Assembly: GCA_027604705.1 (NCBI GenBank)
Contig: JADHYV010000006.1
Location: 62,001-126,000 of the forward strand
DNA length: 64,000 bases
Direction of reading: 5' to 3'
Source of the DNA: Allomyces arbusculus
Taxonomy: Eukaryota; Blastocladiomycota; Blastocladiomycetes; Blastocladiales; Blastocladiaceae
Shown here: one piece after another, positions 34,473-46,128 of the stretch
Layout: each line of letters starts with the position of its first letter
How positions within the stretch are numbered: position 1 is the stretch's first letter
Translations under genes and position numbers: made by a program
The notes under the pieces: generated by a model
Told to the model about the DNA's origin: nothing
What the model saw: the letters and a program-made list of their open reading frames with translations, nothing else
Databases searched by the model: none

Positions 34473-35635
34473 TTGCACTGCGGGAACTTGGGCGCTGTGG
34501 TGGTTGATTCAATGTCGAGGAATTTGGTGCCGATCACGCACAGCAAACAAAAGTGATTTTTGGTCATGATCAAACTTGTGCAAATCTCTTGTCCCGTGAC
34601 CGCGAAGCACTCTGATCAAGAAAATGCAAAGCACCGTCCCCTGCCAACATCATTTCCGCCACACTGCCGCCGCCCCACTTCTCGCCTGCGCTCTTGCATC
34701 CTGCCGCTACATGCACTCCACCTTGTTGCGAAAGATGGCGGCGCCGCCGCACTCGACCCTCGACACGATGCTCAAGATCGGCTCGGTTCCTCCAGTCATG
34801 CATGGACCGGTTCTCGAAAAGACCATGCTCCAGCTGTTCCTTGCCCTTTCTTGCCGTTCCTCGCGTATGCTGCGATATCGAAATAGAGCGAGGCGCATGC
34901 TCGCTGATCACGAACAGCAATCGCGGCATGTCGTCGAACCGTCAATCCTTTGGGCAAGAGGGAGCGAGACACGAACCTCAGCCGCGGATGGTCTCCTGGA
35001 TGGTCAATATGGCCAACCAGTGGCCGCGCACGAAAGAATTGAACTGAAGGGAGAACATTAACATGTCCGATGGGGGACAGAGCCCACCGGCCATGGCAAT
35101 CATGCACCAATTCTATTCCTGATCGCCCAGTCGATGACGACCTCGCGGTCTCCTGCGAGAAACCAAACTCGCAGTCTTCGTGCTTGATATGCGTTGCACT
35201 TCAAGTCCGTACGGCCCGACATGTTTCGACTTCGTGCCCGGGGCCCGTTTTTCGCACCACCAACCCCGGCTGATCACGGATGCGCGCATTACGTCGTGCA
35301 TCGCCGCTCGCGCGTTTGGCGCGCCCTCGGCTGGTGGTGAGAGCAAATATGAAGCCGCGGGCCCGCGTGACAGGATTGTGGCCGAAATGGCGTCCCCAAC
35401 AATGATGTTTTCGCCAGACGGATCATTGCCAACGCGCACCCGCTCAAGCGCACCTCCGCAACGCAACGACGACCAACCTGCTCCACCATCACTACCTCCA
35501 TCGTATATCTGTAGCGCGCCCGGCGACCCGAAAACGTTTTCTGATTTCTCCAGAGTTTTTACTGGCTCTCCGTCGCGCTCCACGTTTCGCTCGCGCATCT
35601 CCTGATCCTATCCTCATTTCTCAACCGTTGCAAGC
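34473..35635. other. Ambiguous region, possible small gene around 34624-35061 (+)
   Basis: About 1.2 kb between BCS1 and the first SLC13 gene. A plus-strand frame of 145 residues begins at 34624 in an A-rich context (gaaaATGc), has a basic, possibly mitochondrial N-terminus (LLACALASCRYMHSTLLRK) and no known domain. Minus-strand frames are also open, including a stretch at ~35035-34970 with intron-like borders (FVRGHWLAILTIQETIRG). I cannot decide between the strands. Confidence 0.25.
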
Positions 35636-37624
35636 ATGCGTCCGCTGTCATCTTCAAGCCGATCGGCTGCCGTCCACCCGGCACCAGGATTCGTTGATCT
35701 TGAGTGCGGCACGGGCGTTCCATCCGAGAAGCGCCAGTCCATCGTGTCGACGAAGCGACCAGAGATGGCTGTCTACCATGGTCCCGCGATCCGCATCGCT
35801 GGCATCCGCGTCCCGCGACCAGGACTCAAGACGCTCAATTTCCTGATCGGCGTGATTCTCCTGGTCGTCCTGACCCAAGTCCACCTGTTTGTAACCGTCG
35901 AGCAGCAAGGATGTTTTGCGATTCTCGTCGCCGCGTCATGGCTGTGGGCGACCGAGGCGTTGCCGCTCTACGTGACCGCACTCGTCGTACCACTTCTCGT
36001 CGTCTTGCTTCGCGTTCTGCGCGACAGTAAAGGAACACGACTCGACGCGCATGCCGCGACCAGGACCATTTTCGGGACCATGTTTTCGCCGACGATCATG
36101 CTCTTGCTCGGCGGGTTTGCGATCGCGTCGGCGTTGTCCAAGCACGGGATCGCGCGAAGGCTCGCCGTATCATTGCTCGCGCGCGCCGGCACACGCACCG
36201 TTTGGGTATTGCTCGCGAATATGCTCGTTGCGACGTTTGCGTCAATGTGGATTTCGAACGTGGCCGCGCCGGTCCTTTGCTTTTCGATTGTTCATGTACG
36301 TTGCAATCTTGTCTTTTTCTGGAAGCGCTGCCGAAGCCGGAACCATGGCCTTGCAGCGTAATTAGCGGCAGAAATTGTATCTGCTGTTTTTACCCGTCGG
36401 AGAGCCTGATCCGTACGAATGTGGCGGCGGCCGGCGGCCGGTCGTACTGGGGAGTCCAAAACACGTTTTCGCGACCGACCTGTTGTTGACCGTCGCCGAT
36501 TCGCGTATTTTCCCGTTATTTCGAGCAGTCTATTCTGATGACGTTGCCGTCCGGCGACCCGTTTGGCAAGTCTCTGATTCTCGGTATTGCGATCGCGTCA
36601 AACGTATTGTTCCTGCAACATGTTGCAACACGCGGATGTGTGAGAAATGAACTAATTTGATGCCGACGACACTTCTCCATCGACGTAGATTGGCGGCATG
36701 GCCTCGCCCATCTCGTCGCCGCAAAATGTGATCGCGATTCAAACCATGTCGCCGGCGGCATCTTGGGGCGACTGGTTCGCCGTCGCGCTCCCCGTCGCGC
36801 TCCTGGGCGACCTCGTCGCCTGGGGTCTTCTCCTGCTCGTCTTCCAGCCGCACAGGTCGACGCCGGCCGTCGAGCCGCTCACGCCCGTCGCGGGCTCGCT
36901 GGACGCCAAGCAGTGGTTTATTGTCGCGGTCACGCTCGTCACGATTGTCCTTTGGTGTGTCGAGTCGACGATCGAGTCAGTCGTAGGCGACATGGGCCTG
37001 ATCGCGATTCTCCCGCTCGTCGTCTTTTTCGGCACGGGGCTGCTCAACAAGGACGATTTCAACGCCTTCCAGTGTGCGGATTGTGTTTATGCTCATGCAC
37101 GGGATCGTTGATTATGGCGACCATGCTGACGGTGCATCTTATTCGCTCTGGTGCATGTAGGGACGGTCATCATGCTCGCCATGGGCGGGATCGCGCTCGG
37201 GCAAGCAGTCAACTCGTCGGGATTGCTCGCGACCGCCGCGACGGGGATCTCGTCGGCCGTAGAGGGGCTCCCGCAATGGTCGGTGCTCGCGTCGTTTGGC
37301 GGGTTGATGCTCGTGATTGCGACGTTCATTTCGCACACTGTCGCGGCCCTGATTTTGCTCCCGGTCGTGAACCAAGTTGGGCTCGCTATGGCCGGCGGCC
37401 ACCCGCGACTGCTCGTCATGGCCACGGTTTTGATTGGGTCGGGCGCGGGTGGGTTGCCCGTGTCGGGGTTCCCCAACATGAACGCGGTCGCGCAAGAGGA
37501 CCGCGACGGGAAAAGGTGGCTCGCTGCCATCGATTTCCTGAAAGTTGGCGTCCCTGCATCGATCTGCGTGTACGGGATCGTTTTGTCGGTCGGATATGGC
37601 CTGTGTTTGGCCATTGGATTGTAG
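35636..37624 (+). CDS. SLC13/DASS transporter, Pho87/90/91 type, copy A
   Basis: Exons 35636..36295, 36529..36603, 36689..37073 and 37161..37624 give 527 residues. Family stretches include TIMLLLGGFAIASALSKHGI, WISNVAAPVLCF, GDPFGKSLILGIAIASN followed by IGGMASPISSPQNVI, and FQWTVIMLAMGGIALG. These match the transport core of yeast low-affinity phosphate transporters, which co-transport phosphate with a cation. The N-terminal ~55 residues are short and polar, so the regulatory SPX domain of Pho87/Pho90 is absent. The first intron is 233 nt, far longer than in copy B. A 293-bp segment (36914..37206) is identical to copy B. Confidence 0.92.
36914..37206 (+). repeat. 293-bp segment identical to 40841..41133
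   Basis: Every base compared is identical between the two SLC13 copies across this segment, including the whole 87-nt third intron. Exon sequence on either side differs frequently, mostly at third positions. Confidence 0.95.
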
Positions 37625-37958
37625 TGAAGGGAGTGGAGGCACGTCATATGCTGATAGATGATTTGTATTGTGCTTGATTGAGACCCATGTATTGGGTGGA
37701 AGGCCGTCATGTCGCTTTTGATGTGTACTGGCAGAAAGAAAGTGTGTCGCTGCCATTTTCTTTCGACAAGAAAACGTACATGTGAAGTGCGAGGGTCATA
37801 GGTTTGGAACACCAACATCTTGGGCAGCGTCGAAAGCGAAGCTGTTGAACTGTGAGACACGACTTGATCATGCCAAACGTCAACCAACCGAGCCATGCCA
37901 AAAAAATCAAAGCCGCACTCAAAGCCACAACCAAATCAACAAGTCTGTCCTTCGTCTC

Positions 37959-37964
37959 TATATA
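37959..37964 (+). promoter_or_regulatory. TATA box of the U6 gene
   Basis: TATATA 28 bp upstream of the predicted U6 5' end, the spacing used for RNA polymerase III U6 promoters in fungi. Confidence 0.8.
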
Positions 37965-37986
37965 CGTAAAAGGGACCTCTGAAATT

Positions 37987-38004
37987 GTCCTTCGGGACAC
38001 ATTC

Positions 38005-38035
<31 letters not shown>

Positions 38036-38094
38036 GGTCCCTGCACAAGGATGACACACTTCGTCTTCTGAGGAAGCTCTTCGGAGCAAATTTT
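37987..38094 (+). ncRNA. U6 spliceosomal snRNA
   Basis: The 5' stem-loop GTCCTTCGGGAC is followed by the near-invariant core AATTGGAACGATACAGAGA (ACAGAGA box at 38019-38025), GATTAGC with the catalytic AGC, and the internal stem-loop CCCTGCACAAGGATGACAC. A run of eight T at 38091-38098 ends transcription. The 5' loop resembles fission-yeast U6 more than animal U6. It has its own TATA box and no intron, and lies between the two SLC13 genes on the same strand. The exact 5' end could differ by a few bases. Confidence 0.97.
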
Positions 38095-39638
38095 TTTTGC
38101 CTTCAGTCTTGATGCCTGACAGATGAGCTGAACTTAGTAATTTTTGGTCCCTCCCCCCATACTCTCTTTCAATCCTTGTAAATGTTACCCCCGCAATGAA
38201 GTTGAATTTTTGTAATCTGTCTTGATACGAATTTTCCTGTAAATCGGTTCTGTGGTCGCTGAGATCTGGGCGCTGAGTTCTGGCCATTCCCAAACTGCAT
38301 CTGTGCTGCCAGGGCAGGTCCTGCTGTGGAGAGACGTAAAGCCGATGTGCGCCATTGATAAGACTCATGCGCTTTGTTGAGGAGAATTAAAGGGGGAGTG
38401 AGTGAGGTGTCCGGCGGTTATCCTCAATCTTTTTGGTGGAATGGACAAGCTCAGCAAATGTGCGCTATTGACCATTTGCGCAACAAGTTCTTCCACACTC
38501 AACCCGCTCCGGTTCTCCTCAAACAAAGTGCATTTGAATCCTCTCAATGATGTACTTGGACTTTACAGCTCTCTATGGCAGCACCAGCCCGGGTGGCATC
38601 AATGCAGTTCAGTGATGGCCAGATCTCAGACAGCATCAGATAGGCTTTTTGTCTGACTTGCTGCTGGCTTCGATTATACTCTCTAACTAATCGGGGGGGG
38701 AGGGGGGGCTTTTTTCCCTCCGCCTTGAAAGTCAAGGCTGTTTTGGCGGTTACTGGTTTCAAGATGAAAGGACTTGCGCGCCAAGGCCCTCATTTCAGCT
38801 TGGTTACCAGCGGGATAACTCGCCAGAGTTCCTCCCCTTGCTCAACTGTGATCTCAATGCGGTAGGTTGCACACGTGGAGGTTATGTGAGGAGTTAAAGA
38901 GGAATAACCAATAATGGAGAAGTGTCTTCGTGTCATCCACCATGAGCGACTGCATTTTTCTCGCTCCACCCCCTCCTCAAGTTGACACCCACCAAGCTCT
39001 CACGCCCTATTCCCTCTGAGACTTCGCCACCAGACGCTCTAGATTTCTTCTTGCTCCGTCCCACTTGCCCGTGTTCCATTCCTCATGTCATGTTCCTCCC
39101 TGTCCTCCGCGGTAGTTCGCGGTCGCTCCTGCACGAACATATCGTGAGGCCTTCTGGCGCTAACTTGAAGATAATCGTACCCGACCTTGCCACGTGCGTC
39201 TTGATTTTGTCTTTGAACAACGCGCGCAGTGTGAGTGCGCTGAGAATGGTTTCATGACCTGGGCGTTGTTTCAAGCCATCCACCTTTCTTGATCTGCTTC
39301 CCCCGTGGGTGGTTCGCCCTGTGCAAGCCTTCACCGCGCCCGAGAAAGCCCTGCCAAGAGCTATGAGCCTCCTTGATTCTATCTATCATTCAAAATGATT
39401 GGCCCGCTCTTCTCTTTTCTTTTCGGCGTCTTGCGCGTGCATCGGCACACGTGCACATGGGTCTGAACTGCGCCCTCACGCTGGAAGTACTTGCGGGACG
39501 ACTTAGCTGACGCGCACAAAGAAGTCGACCGATATCGCGCGGTGAGGATGCACCTGCACTTGGTGAGCATGGTGTTCGCTCCCGCTCCCGTTCTTGACCG
39601 TGACCCGAGTAAAGCGCACCATCCACGTATCAGTCTTG
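38095..39638. other. Intergenic region between U6 and SLC13 copy B
   Basis: About 1.5 kb of lower GC. It contains a G-rich run at ~38692-38709 and no supported gene. It should hold the promoter of copy B. A downstream B-box for U6, as in budding yeast, was not evident. Confidence 0.45.
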
Positions 39639-41551
39639 ATGAACCACACGCCGCTGCTTGCGTCTGCTGCAACCCAACAAGGAGCCGCCGCTCATCCCGT
39701 CTCTCACGCTGCCATGACGATGGGTGCCCCAACTTCGACCAAAGATATCGACCGCGATGTCGAAATCGCTTCGATTGAAATTGATCCAGAGTCGGTTTCT
39801 GCAAAACGGCTCTCGATTCCGCTCGACCCAGTGAACCTGCTCAAGCATCAGCCTGTTCCAGGACCGACCATCAAGTTGTGCGGGATCCGCGTTCCGCAGC
39901 CCGGCCGCAAGACGTTGTTTTTTGTCTTCGGCGTGGCTCTTCTCGTCGTCCTCACGCAGGTCCGCGTCTTTCGAACGCCCGAGCAGCAGGGGTGCTTCGC
40001 GATTTTGATTGCCGCGTCATGGCTATGGGCCACCGAAGCCCTGCCACTCTATGTGACGGCGCTGGTCGTGCCGCTGCTCGTTGTGCTCTTGCGTGTGCTG
40101 CGTGATGCCGAGACGGGCGCGCGGCTCTCAGCCCATGCTGCGACCAGGGCCATTTTTGCGGCCATGTTTTCGCCGACGATCATGCTCTTGCTCGGCGGGT
40201 TCTCGATTGCCGCTGCGCTCGCAAAGCATGGGATCGCGCGGCGACTTGCTGTCTCTCTGCTCGCGCGTGCTGGGACCAAGTCGGTGTGGGTGCTACTCGC
40301 GAATATGTTCGTTGCGACGTTTGCGTCAATGTGGATCTCGAACGTGGCCGCTCCGGTTCTTTGCTTTTCGATCGTCCAGGTGCGAGGGGATTGCTTCAGA
40401 TGGCCTTTGCCGTTCCCCGTGTTTGCCCGACACTCTTCGCTCAACAGAAATGATGTGACGTCCTTAGCCCATCCTCATGGCGCTGCCCTCGGGTGACCCG
40501 TTTGGCAAGGCATTGATTCTCGGTATTGCATTAGCGTCCAACGTACGTCATGAACACTCTCCACTCACGTTTCCCTTGATCCCGTGGCTCACCAGCTGTG
40601 TTTTGGCCTGGTCAGAATGGTGGCATGGTCTCGCCCATTGCGTCGCCGCAGAACGTGATTGCGGTTCAGACCATGTCTCCCGCCGTGTCGTGGGGTGAAT
40701 GGTTTGCCATTTCGATTCCAGTCGCGCTCATTGCCGACGTGCTGGTGTGGGGCCTGCTGCTGCTCGTGTTCAAGCCGCACAAGTCGACGCCGACGGTCGA
40801 GCCCCTTAAGCGCGTGGGCGGGTCCATGGTCGCCAAGCAATGGTTTATTGTCGCGGTCACGCTCGTCACGATTGTCCTTTGGTGTGTCGAGTCGACGATC
40901 GAGTCAGTCGTAGGCGACATGGGCCTGATCGCGATTCTCCCGCTCGTCGTCTTTTTCGGCACGGGGCTGCTCAACAAGGACGATTTCAACGCCTTCCAGT
41001 GTGCGGATTGTGTTTATGCTCATGCACGGGATCGTTGATTATGGCGACCATGCTGACGGTGCATCTTATTCGCTCTGGTGCATGTAGGGACGGTCATCAT
41101 GCTCGCCATGGGCGGGATCGCGCTCGGGCAAGCCGTCACGTCGTCCGGCTTGCTGGCCACGATTGCGACGGGGATTTCCGAGGCCACGCACGGACTAGGA
41201 CCGTGGGCCGTGCTCGCCGTGTTTGGGGCGCTGATGCTCGTCATTGGCACGTTCATTTCGCACACCGTCGCTGCCCTCATTCTTTTGCCGGTTGTCGCCC
41301 AGGTTGGAATGAGCATGGCCGGCGGCCACCCGCGGCTGATGGTCCTTATCGTCGTGCTGATCGACTGCGGTGCGGGCGGCCTGCCCGTATCGGGGTTCCC
41401 GAACATGAACGCGAGCGCGCAAGAGGACCGAGACGGCAAGACGTGGCTCGCGGCGCGCGATTTCTTGATTGTTGGCGTGCCGGCGTCGATGGGCGTGTAC
41501 GGGCTCGTCATGACGGTTGGGTACGGTTTGGGCCTTGCTCTTGGCATTTGA
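39639..41551 (+). CDS. SLC13/DASS transporter, Pho87/90/91 type, copy B
   Basis: Exons 39639..40379, 40468..40542, 40616..41000 and 41088..41551 give 554 residues. Intron positions and phases are the same as in copy A, which shows the pair arose by gene duplication after those introns were in place. Key stretches are GFSIAAALAKHGIARRL, WISNVAAPVLCFSIVQ, PILMALPSGDPFGKALILG, NGGMVSPIASPQNVI and GGLPVSGFPNMNAS. The N-terminus is longer than in copy A (MNHTPLLASAATQQG..) but also lacks SPX. The same phosphate-type transport role is inferred. The start could instead be the ATG at 39714. Confidence 0.92.
40841..41133 (+). repeat. 293-bp segment identical to 36914..37206
   Basis: Second member of the perfectly identical pair, covering the end of exon 3, intron 3 and the start of exon 4 of copy B. 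Confidence 0.95.
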
Positions 41552-41879
41552 GGTTGAGCAACCGAAAGTTGGAAGTTTCATGGTGGTGATAATGGAATGG
41601 TAAATATACCGGGTGGGCGTGGAACCTTGGAATCGGGGGGCAGCATTGTGTTTGGATCGCGCTCTCGCAACATATGTCGCCCGCAATCTATGAATCGCAG
41701 GAATCGCCGCTGTGCCCAGCTATCCGGTGGAGAAGGAAGCGACAAGGACAGTGGTGTCCTCAATGTTGATGCGAAACGGAGAGCGCCAGTTCTTGTAACC
41801 ACCGCAGGTTGAATAAAGCGACACAGAACAGACTCGACCACAACCTATGGCACCACCAACCAACGCATCAAGTGCCACT
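41552..41879. other. Short convergent intergenic region
   Basis: 328 bp between the stop codons of SLC13 copy B and the minus-strand dienelactone hydrolase. It must contain both 3' ends. Nothing else was seen. Confidence 0.5.
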
Positions 41880-42799
41880 TTACAGCACCTGCTCAAAGAA
41901 CTCGGCCATGAGCTGCACCGCCTCGGCCGTGCGCTGGCGGTTCTTCTCGTCCTTGAAGTCGGCGCGCGCACCGCAGAACCCGTGGTGCATGTCCGGGAAC
42001 GGCACGACGCGCGACCCGTCCTTCTTTTTGGCCAGAGCCGCAGCCATATCGGCCATCTCGCCCTCGTCGGCGGACGGGAGCACGAGCACGGGCCGCTTGG
42101 CGTTCACGGCGTCGTTCACCTCGGACGCCGACGGGTGCGGCGTAGCTCCAGCGCGCAGCCGGTCGGCAAACGCCATGAGTGAAATGAGCGTGACCTTGCC
42201 GCCCCAGCAGAGACCGACCATGCCCGTGTGATCGCGCGTGGCCGGGTACGTCGCGGCCAGCCAGTCGAAGACGCCCACGAGCAGAGGCGAGACAACGTGC
42301 CACCCGCCGTGGTTCTGCAGCCACGCGCCGAGCTTGGCCTGCTCCTGCGGCGTCCATGTCGCGGCGTCGAATGCGTGACCGAGCAGCAGGTCTGAAGATG
42401 GTTTGGGGGCGCGATTGCACGTAAGTAGTCTGAGCGATTCGATCGATGTTCTCTCCAACAATGATGAAGGCTAAAATGCGAGGCTCGATTCGTACCAGGA
42501 ATGACCACACGCGCCTTGAGCTGCTCGCTCAGTAGGTCGGCGACCTGGAACGTGGCCGGATGAAACCCGAAAATGTCGTAAACGAAGATGATGGCGCGCG
42601 TCGCGTTGGCCGGGCCCGTCGAGTAGACTTCCATGGACTTGCCCTCCGCCGACTCGAGCGTCACGGTCTCAACGGCACCCTTGGGCGTGTAATCCGAGTG
42701 CACGACGGGGGCGCGCTTGCAGCACGCAGCGCTGTGGAGGGGCGCGGCCTGCTCGACCGACTTGGGCGTGGTGGCGGTGTTGTTGGCCGAGGTCGACAT
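41880..42799 (-). CDS. Dienelactone hydrolase family protein
   Basis: Two exons (42496..42799, 41880..42391; 104-nt intron) give 271 residues, typical for the family. It has the alpha/beta-hydrolase fold with a Cys-Asp-His triad: nucleophile in MVGLCWGGK, aspartate near VLVLPSADEGE, histidine in DMHHGFCGAR. The early strand AIIFVYDIFGFHP and exon join VVIPDLLLGHAF agree with fungal cytosolic members (Aim2-like). Family enzymes hydrolyse dienelactones and other cyclic or aryl esters; the substrate here cannot be read from sequence. The N-terminus has a paired-cysteine AACCKRAP. Confidence 0.92.
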
Positions 42800-44025
42800 C
42801 TTGGTTTGGTGGTTGAGGTTGCACGAAACTGGGAACCGGTGCTTGATCAGATCTGGTGCTGGTTGCTGTGGTTCCACAACGCGGGAAATGCCAGCTTCTT
42901 GTACCAGGCGCGTCTCACACGGCTGGAACAGCACGTGCCCGTTATGAAGTTGGTTCATCTGTCCCTCATTTGGCTTTCGTCGTGATGTCGGGCATTTTCG
43001 CGGCCTCTCGTCGACGATTCCCAGCCAAGGCCCCAGCGGTGATGTTCTCGTAAGCAACAGTGCACTGGGTGGAGTGGGCATGACAAATTTTTTTGTCAAA
43101 TTGTCAGGGGCGTTGGGGACGGCGCGGTCGAAGGAGGCGGAGGCAGGTGGAGCCTGGAGGAGGGCGTGGTTGTTGAAGGCGGCAGCCGGCTGACAAACAG
43201 AAAGGGAAGCGCAGCCGCAGCCCAGCGTAAAATTCCAAGTCTGCCAGTTTTCAAGATTGCTCTGCTGTTCCAAAAAGACGGCAGGCCGTATAAAAGCAAT
43301 GAGCACCCCGATGCCGAGCGCGCGCTGGTATGGTCATGCCATTTCATGACGGGCAGCAAGATCCCAGAAAAAAAATGGATCTGCGCACACTAGCACCGCC
43401 AAAGCTGGGTGGTGCAGGAGGGCGCTGAACTTGTCTGGTTACGCTGTCCTGGTTCAAGTCAAGACAGTGAGCAGACATTTGTCAAACAAGACCAGCTCTT
43501 GCTGATAGCATGTCGCCGCTCATTCATTGTGTGCATGCGACCTCGGGGAATCAGAGTTGTCAATGATCTCTAGCTCGTGTTGTGCCAAATCGAGTTGCTG
43601 GGTTCTTCGCAGCCGACTTGAAGAGACCGGTTTATGGATCATGCACCACAACAGCGCGAGCTCGTCATGACTTGAACCAAGTCGGTGGGGATGGATTTGG
43701 AGAGCAAAGGGGACCGCATTTTTGGGCAACGCTTGGCCCATGTTGATCGGCGCGCGGTTTGTAATTCAGCAGAGATTGCGAGAATGGATGGTGGTACACC
43801 TCGCCTGTATGTCTATTCGTGCCATTCAATCGACGTAAGGGTGTTCGCAGAAGAACGACGCAGCTGGCAAAGCAGGCTAAATGAGACCCCTACGTCTTTG
43901 CGTTTCGCTAGACCAAAAGCACAACAAAAGTTTGCCCAGTTTCCGCTCTGCGCTGGGTTCCTCTATTCCACAGAAATGGCGAGAGCCATCAGCCAACCGC
44001 AAAGCAATCGATGCACGCGGATCTA
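42800..44025. other. Intergenic region
   Basis: 1.2 kb without a supported gene. A TATA-like GTATAAAAG lies near 43290 on the plus strand but no convincing frame follows it. Confidence 0.4.
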
Positions 44026-45174
44026 CTAGCCCGGGAGCGCCATGCTGAACACGAGCGCCTGCAGCAGTGCGCTCGCCAGCACCGAGTCCATCTTGCCGTG
44101 TGCATCGACCCACGCTACGAGCACACCCCCATGCGGCCCGGGCGGTGGGGTCCCACGGTACGCTGCCGCCGGGATCCCAACCGCGACATAGTGCCGGCGC
44201 GGCGTCTTACCCGTGCGACGGTCCTTGCCGCGACTCATGGCCCAAGCGGCCCACACACGCGGACACCGCACGATCGTAACACCCGGCGGCCACGGCTGCG
44301 GCGGCAGGGCACTGGCCGACCCCATCGCAGCCGACGGAACCACACCTGGGCCCATGGCCACGTCCAAGAAATCGAGCTTGTCGGCAGACGTGCGGTACGC
44401 GCCCGTGGCAACTCGTGGGTTGAGCGTGCGCGGGTGCAGGTACGCGATCATGCGCGTCAGCGCCGGCGACGGGTCCGGAACGCCCGTGGTCACCGGGTCG
44501 ACCCCGGGCAGGACGGGCAGAATGGTGAGAGACAGTCGCGACCGCGCCGCCGATGCGGTCAAGTAGTGTGCACCGCCCGACGCTGGAGCGTAGCGAATAG
44601 TCGTGCCCGGGATCGGTGCCATCGACACGGGCTGCACGTAGAGCACGGGTGGGGCCGCAACAAGTGCTGGCGGGAACGCGCGTTCAGGGTCGCGCAGGTA
44701 CGGGATCGCGCGGTCCAGCATGGTTTGCGTGGCGCGGTCGAGCGTCAAGTTCGGGACGGGCGCGGTCCATGCGGCGACTTGGGGCGCGGTCCATGCGCCC
44801 GACGGGGGAACAGCCACAACAGGGCGTGGAGGCATGACGGGCGGTGGGCGCACTGTCGATTCAACAAGAGTCTCGCCAGCGCTTGGGAACATGGAATAGG
44901 CCGGTGGCTCAAGCGTTGCCCCACCCGTCCGCATCTCTGCGGTCGCGTCTCTGCGGTCGCGTGGTTCGGTCGAGTTTGACCGCGGGCGAGGTGCGGCCGT
45001 CAGGGCGAGCTCGTCGTTGTCGAGGACGCTGTGCATGCTTGCCGGGCGCGTGATCCGCGGCGGAAGCGGCGGCGCTGTTGGGGCTGGGAAGGCCGTTGAC
45101 ATGGGCGGTGCCGGTGCGGTCGGGTAGGCCGGCGAAATGGCAATGGTCGGGTAGCCCCCGAACGGGTTCGTCAT
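44026..45174 (-). CDS. Proline-rich hypothetical protein
   Basis: A single uninterrupted frame of 382 residues starts at the ATG at 45174 (MTNPFGGYPTIAI). The N-terminal half is Pro/Ala/Ser-rich. The C-terminal half is more ordered, with AIPYLRDPERAFPPALV, ILPVLPGVDPVTTG, MIAYLHPRTLNPRVATGAY and VGIPAAAYRGTPPPG. It has no signal peptide or membrane span and no known domain. An NPF tripeptide near the start could bind an EH domain. The C-terminal order suggests a real folded domain of unknown type. Confidence 0.65.
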   Translation of the reverse strand: MTNPFGGYPTIAISPAYPTAPAPPMSTAFPAPTAPPLPPRITRPASMHSVLDNDELALTAAPRPRSNSTEPRDRRDATAEMRTGGATLEPPAYSMFPSAGETLVESTVRPPPVMPPRPVVAVPPSGAWTAPQVAAWTAPVPNLTLDRATQTMLDRAIPYLRDPERAFPPALVAAPPVLYVQPVSMAPIPGTTIRYAPASGGAHYLTASAARSRLSLTILPVLPGVDPVTTGVPDPSPALTRMIAYLHPRTLNPRVATGAYRTSADKLDFLDVAMGPGVVPSAAMGSASALPPQPWPPGVTIVRCPRVWAAWAMSRGKDRRTGKTPRRHYVAVGIPAAAYRGTPPPGPHGGVLVAWVDAHGKMDSVLASALLQALVFSMALPG

Positions 45175-46128
45175 GGCCGGTCGGTCCTTGCTTGGCTGGT
45201 CGAACAACGATTGGTTGGCGGGATGTTGGCGCGTGAAGCGGTTGCGATGCGGGTGGTTGTGGCCGTGCTGGGTCTGGCAATCGTGCACAAAGAGAGGAAG
45301 CTGCTGCTGCTGGAAATATTTCCCAGCGCGTTTTTCGCAGCGACGATGGATGGTTTGCGCTGACGTGGGGCGTCACATCTCGCAAACACTTGCAAGGGCC
45401 AGGAAGCAGCGCCCGAACTTGAGAACGCCACGTGGGAAACGTGCGGGACGTGAGAGACGCGCATTGTCCTCCACATCGGCTCGATCGGCAAGTTATTTTG
45501 GCGACGTTGGTCGACATCTCCTCTGTGGATAACTCGGTGGAGAAGATCGCAGCGAGCCCGCTGGACAGCGTATTATTCTGCGATGATGCCAGCCCGCGGC
45601 CCATGACAAGAGCGACTCTGGCGACTTGCCGGATTTGCCTCAAGAATGACAGATCGAGAGAAAGCCGGGAGCAGTGGTCGATATTCGTGCAGAATGCTCG
45701 GAGAGGCCAAGGAAAGTTCTTGCGATTCGTCCCCAAATCGAAGAGCGAAGCTGCGGCACCAGCACCTTGCGTCTCAGCTCTCTCCTTACCGATTGACTGG
45801 GGACTCGTGTCTACTAAGATGGCCAGCGCGAACGGCAGTCCCAGAATGTGGGTGCGTGGGCCGTCTCTCTTTTTGCGTAAGGCATAGCAGCCACAACCGG
45901 AAACGGCAAAAGTTCAAGAACTCGTGGAGGCACAAATTGCCCCAAAGCCCGATGGACTCCAACATGCAGGTGCCCTTCTCTTCGTGAGATCATGATACTG
46001 TCGTTGTCGGCGCACTGATGCTTGGTTCGTCATTTGCAGCAAACGGCCAGCACAGTACCAACGTCGACCAACCACTTCCTAAATCCACCTCCCAAGACCA
46101 CAATTAACCCGCTCCAAGTTCGTGCACA
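45175..46128. other. Divergent intergenic region
   Basis: About 950 bp between two divergent hypothetical genes. Open frames lacking an ATG are present and were not accepted. Confidence 0.35.

Noticed and set aside
34473-34478. Upstream GTG as start of BCS1
   Set aside because: The ATG two codons later aligns with the family start, and GTG starts are rare in nuclear genes.
35113-35605. Genes on either strand between BCS1 and the first SLC13 copy
   Set aside because: Both strands are open over the same stretch and neither shows a domain or clear splice pattern.
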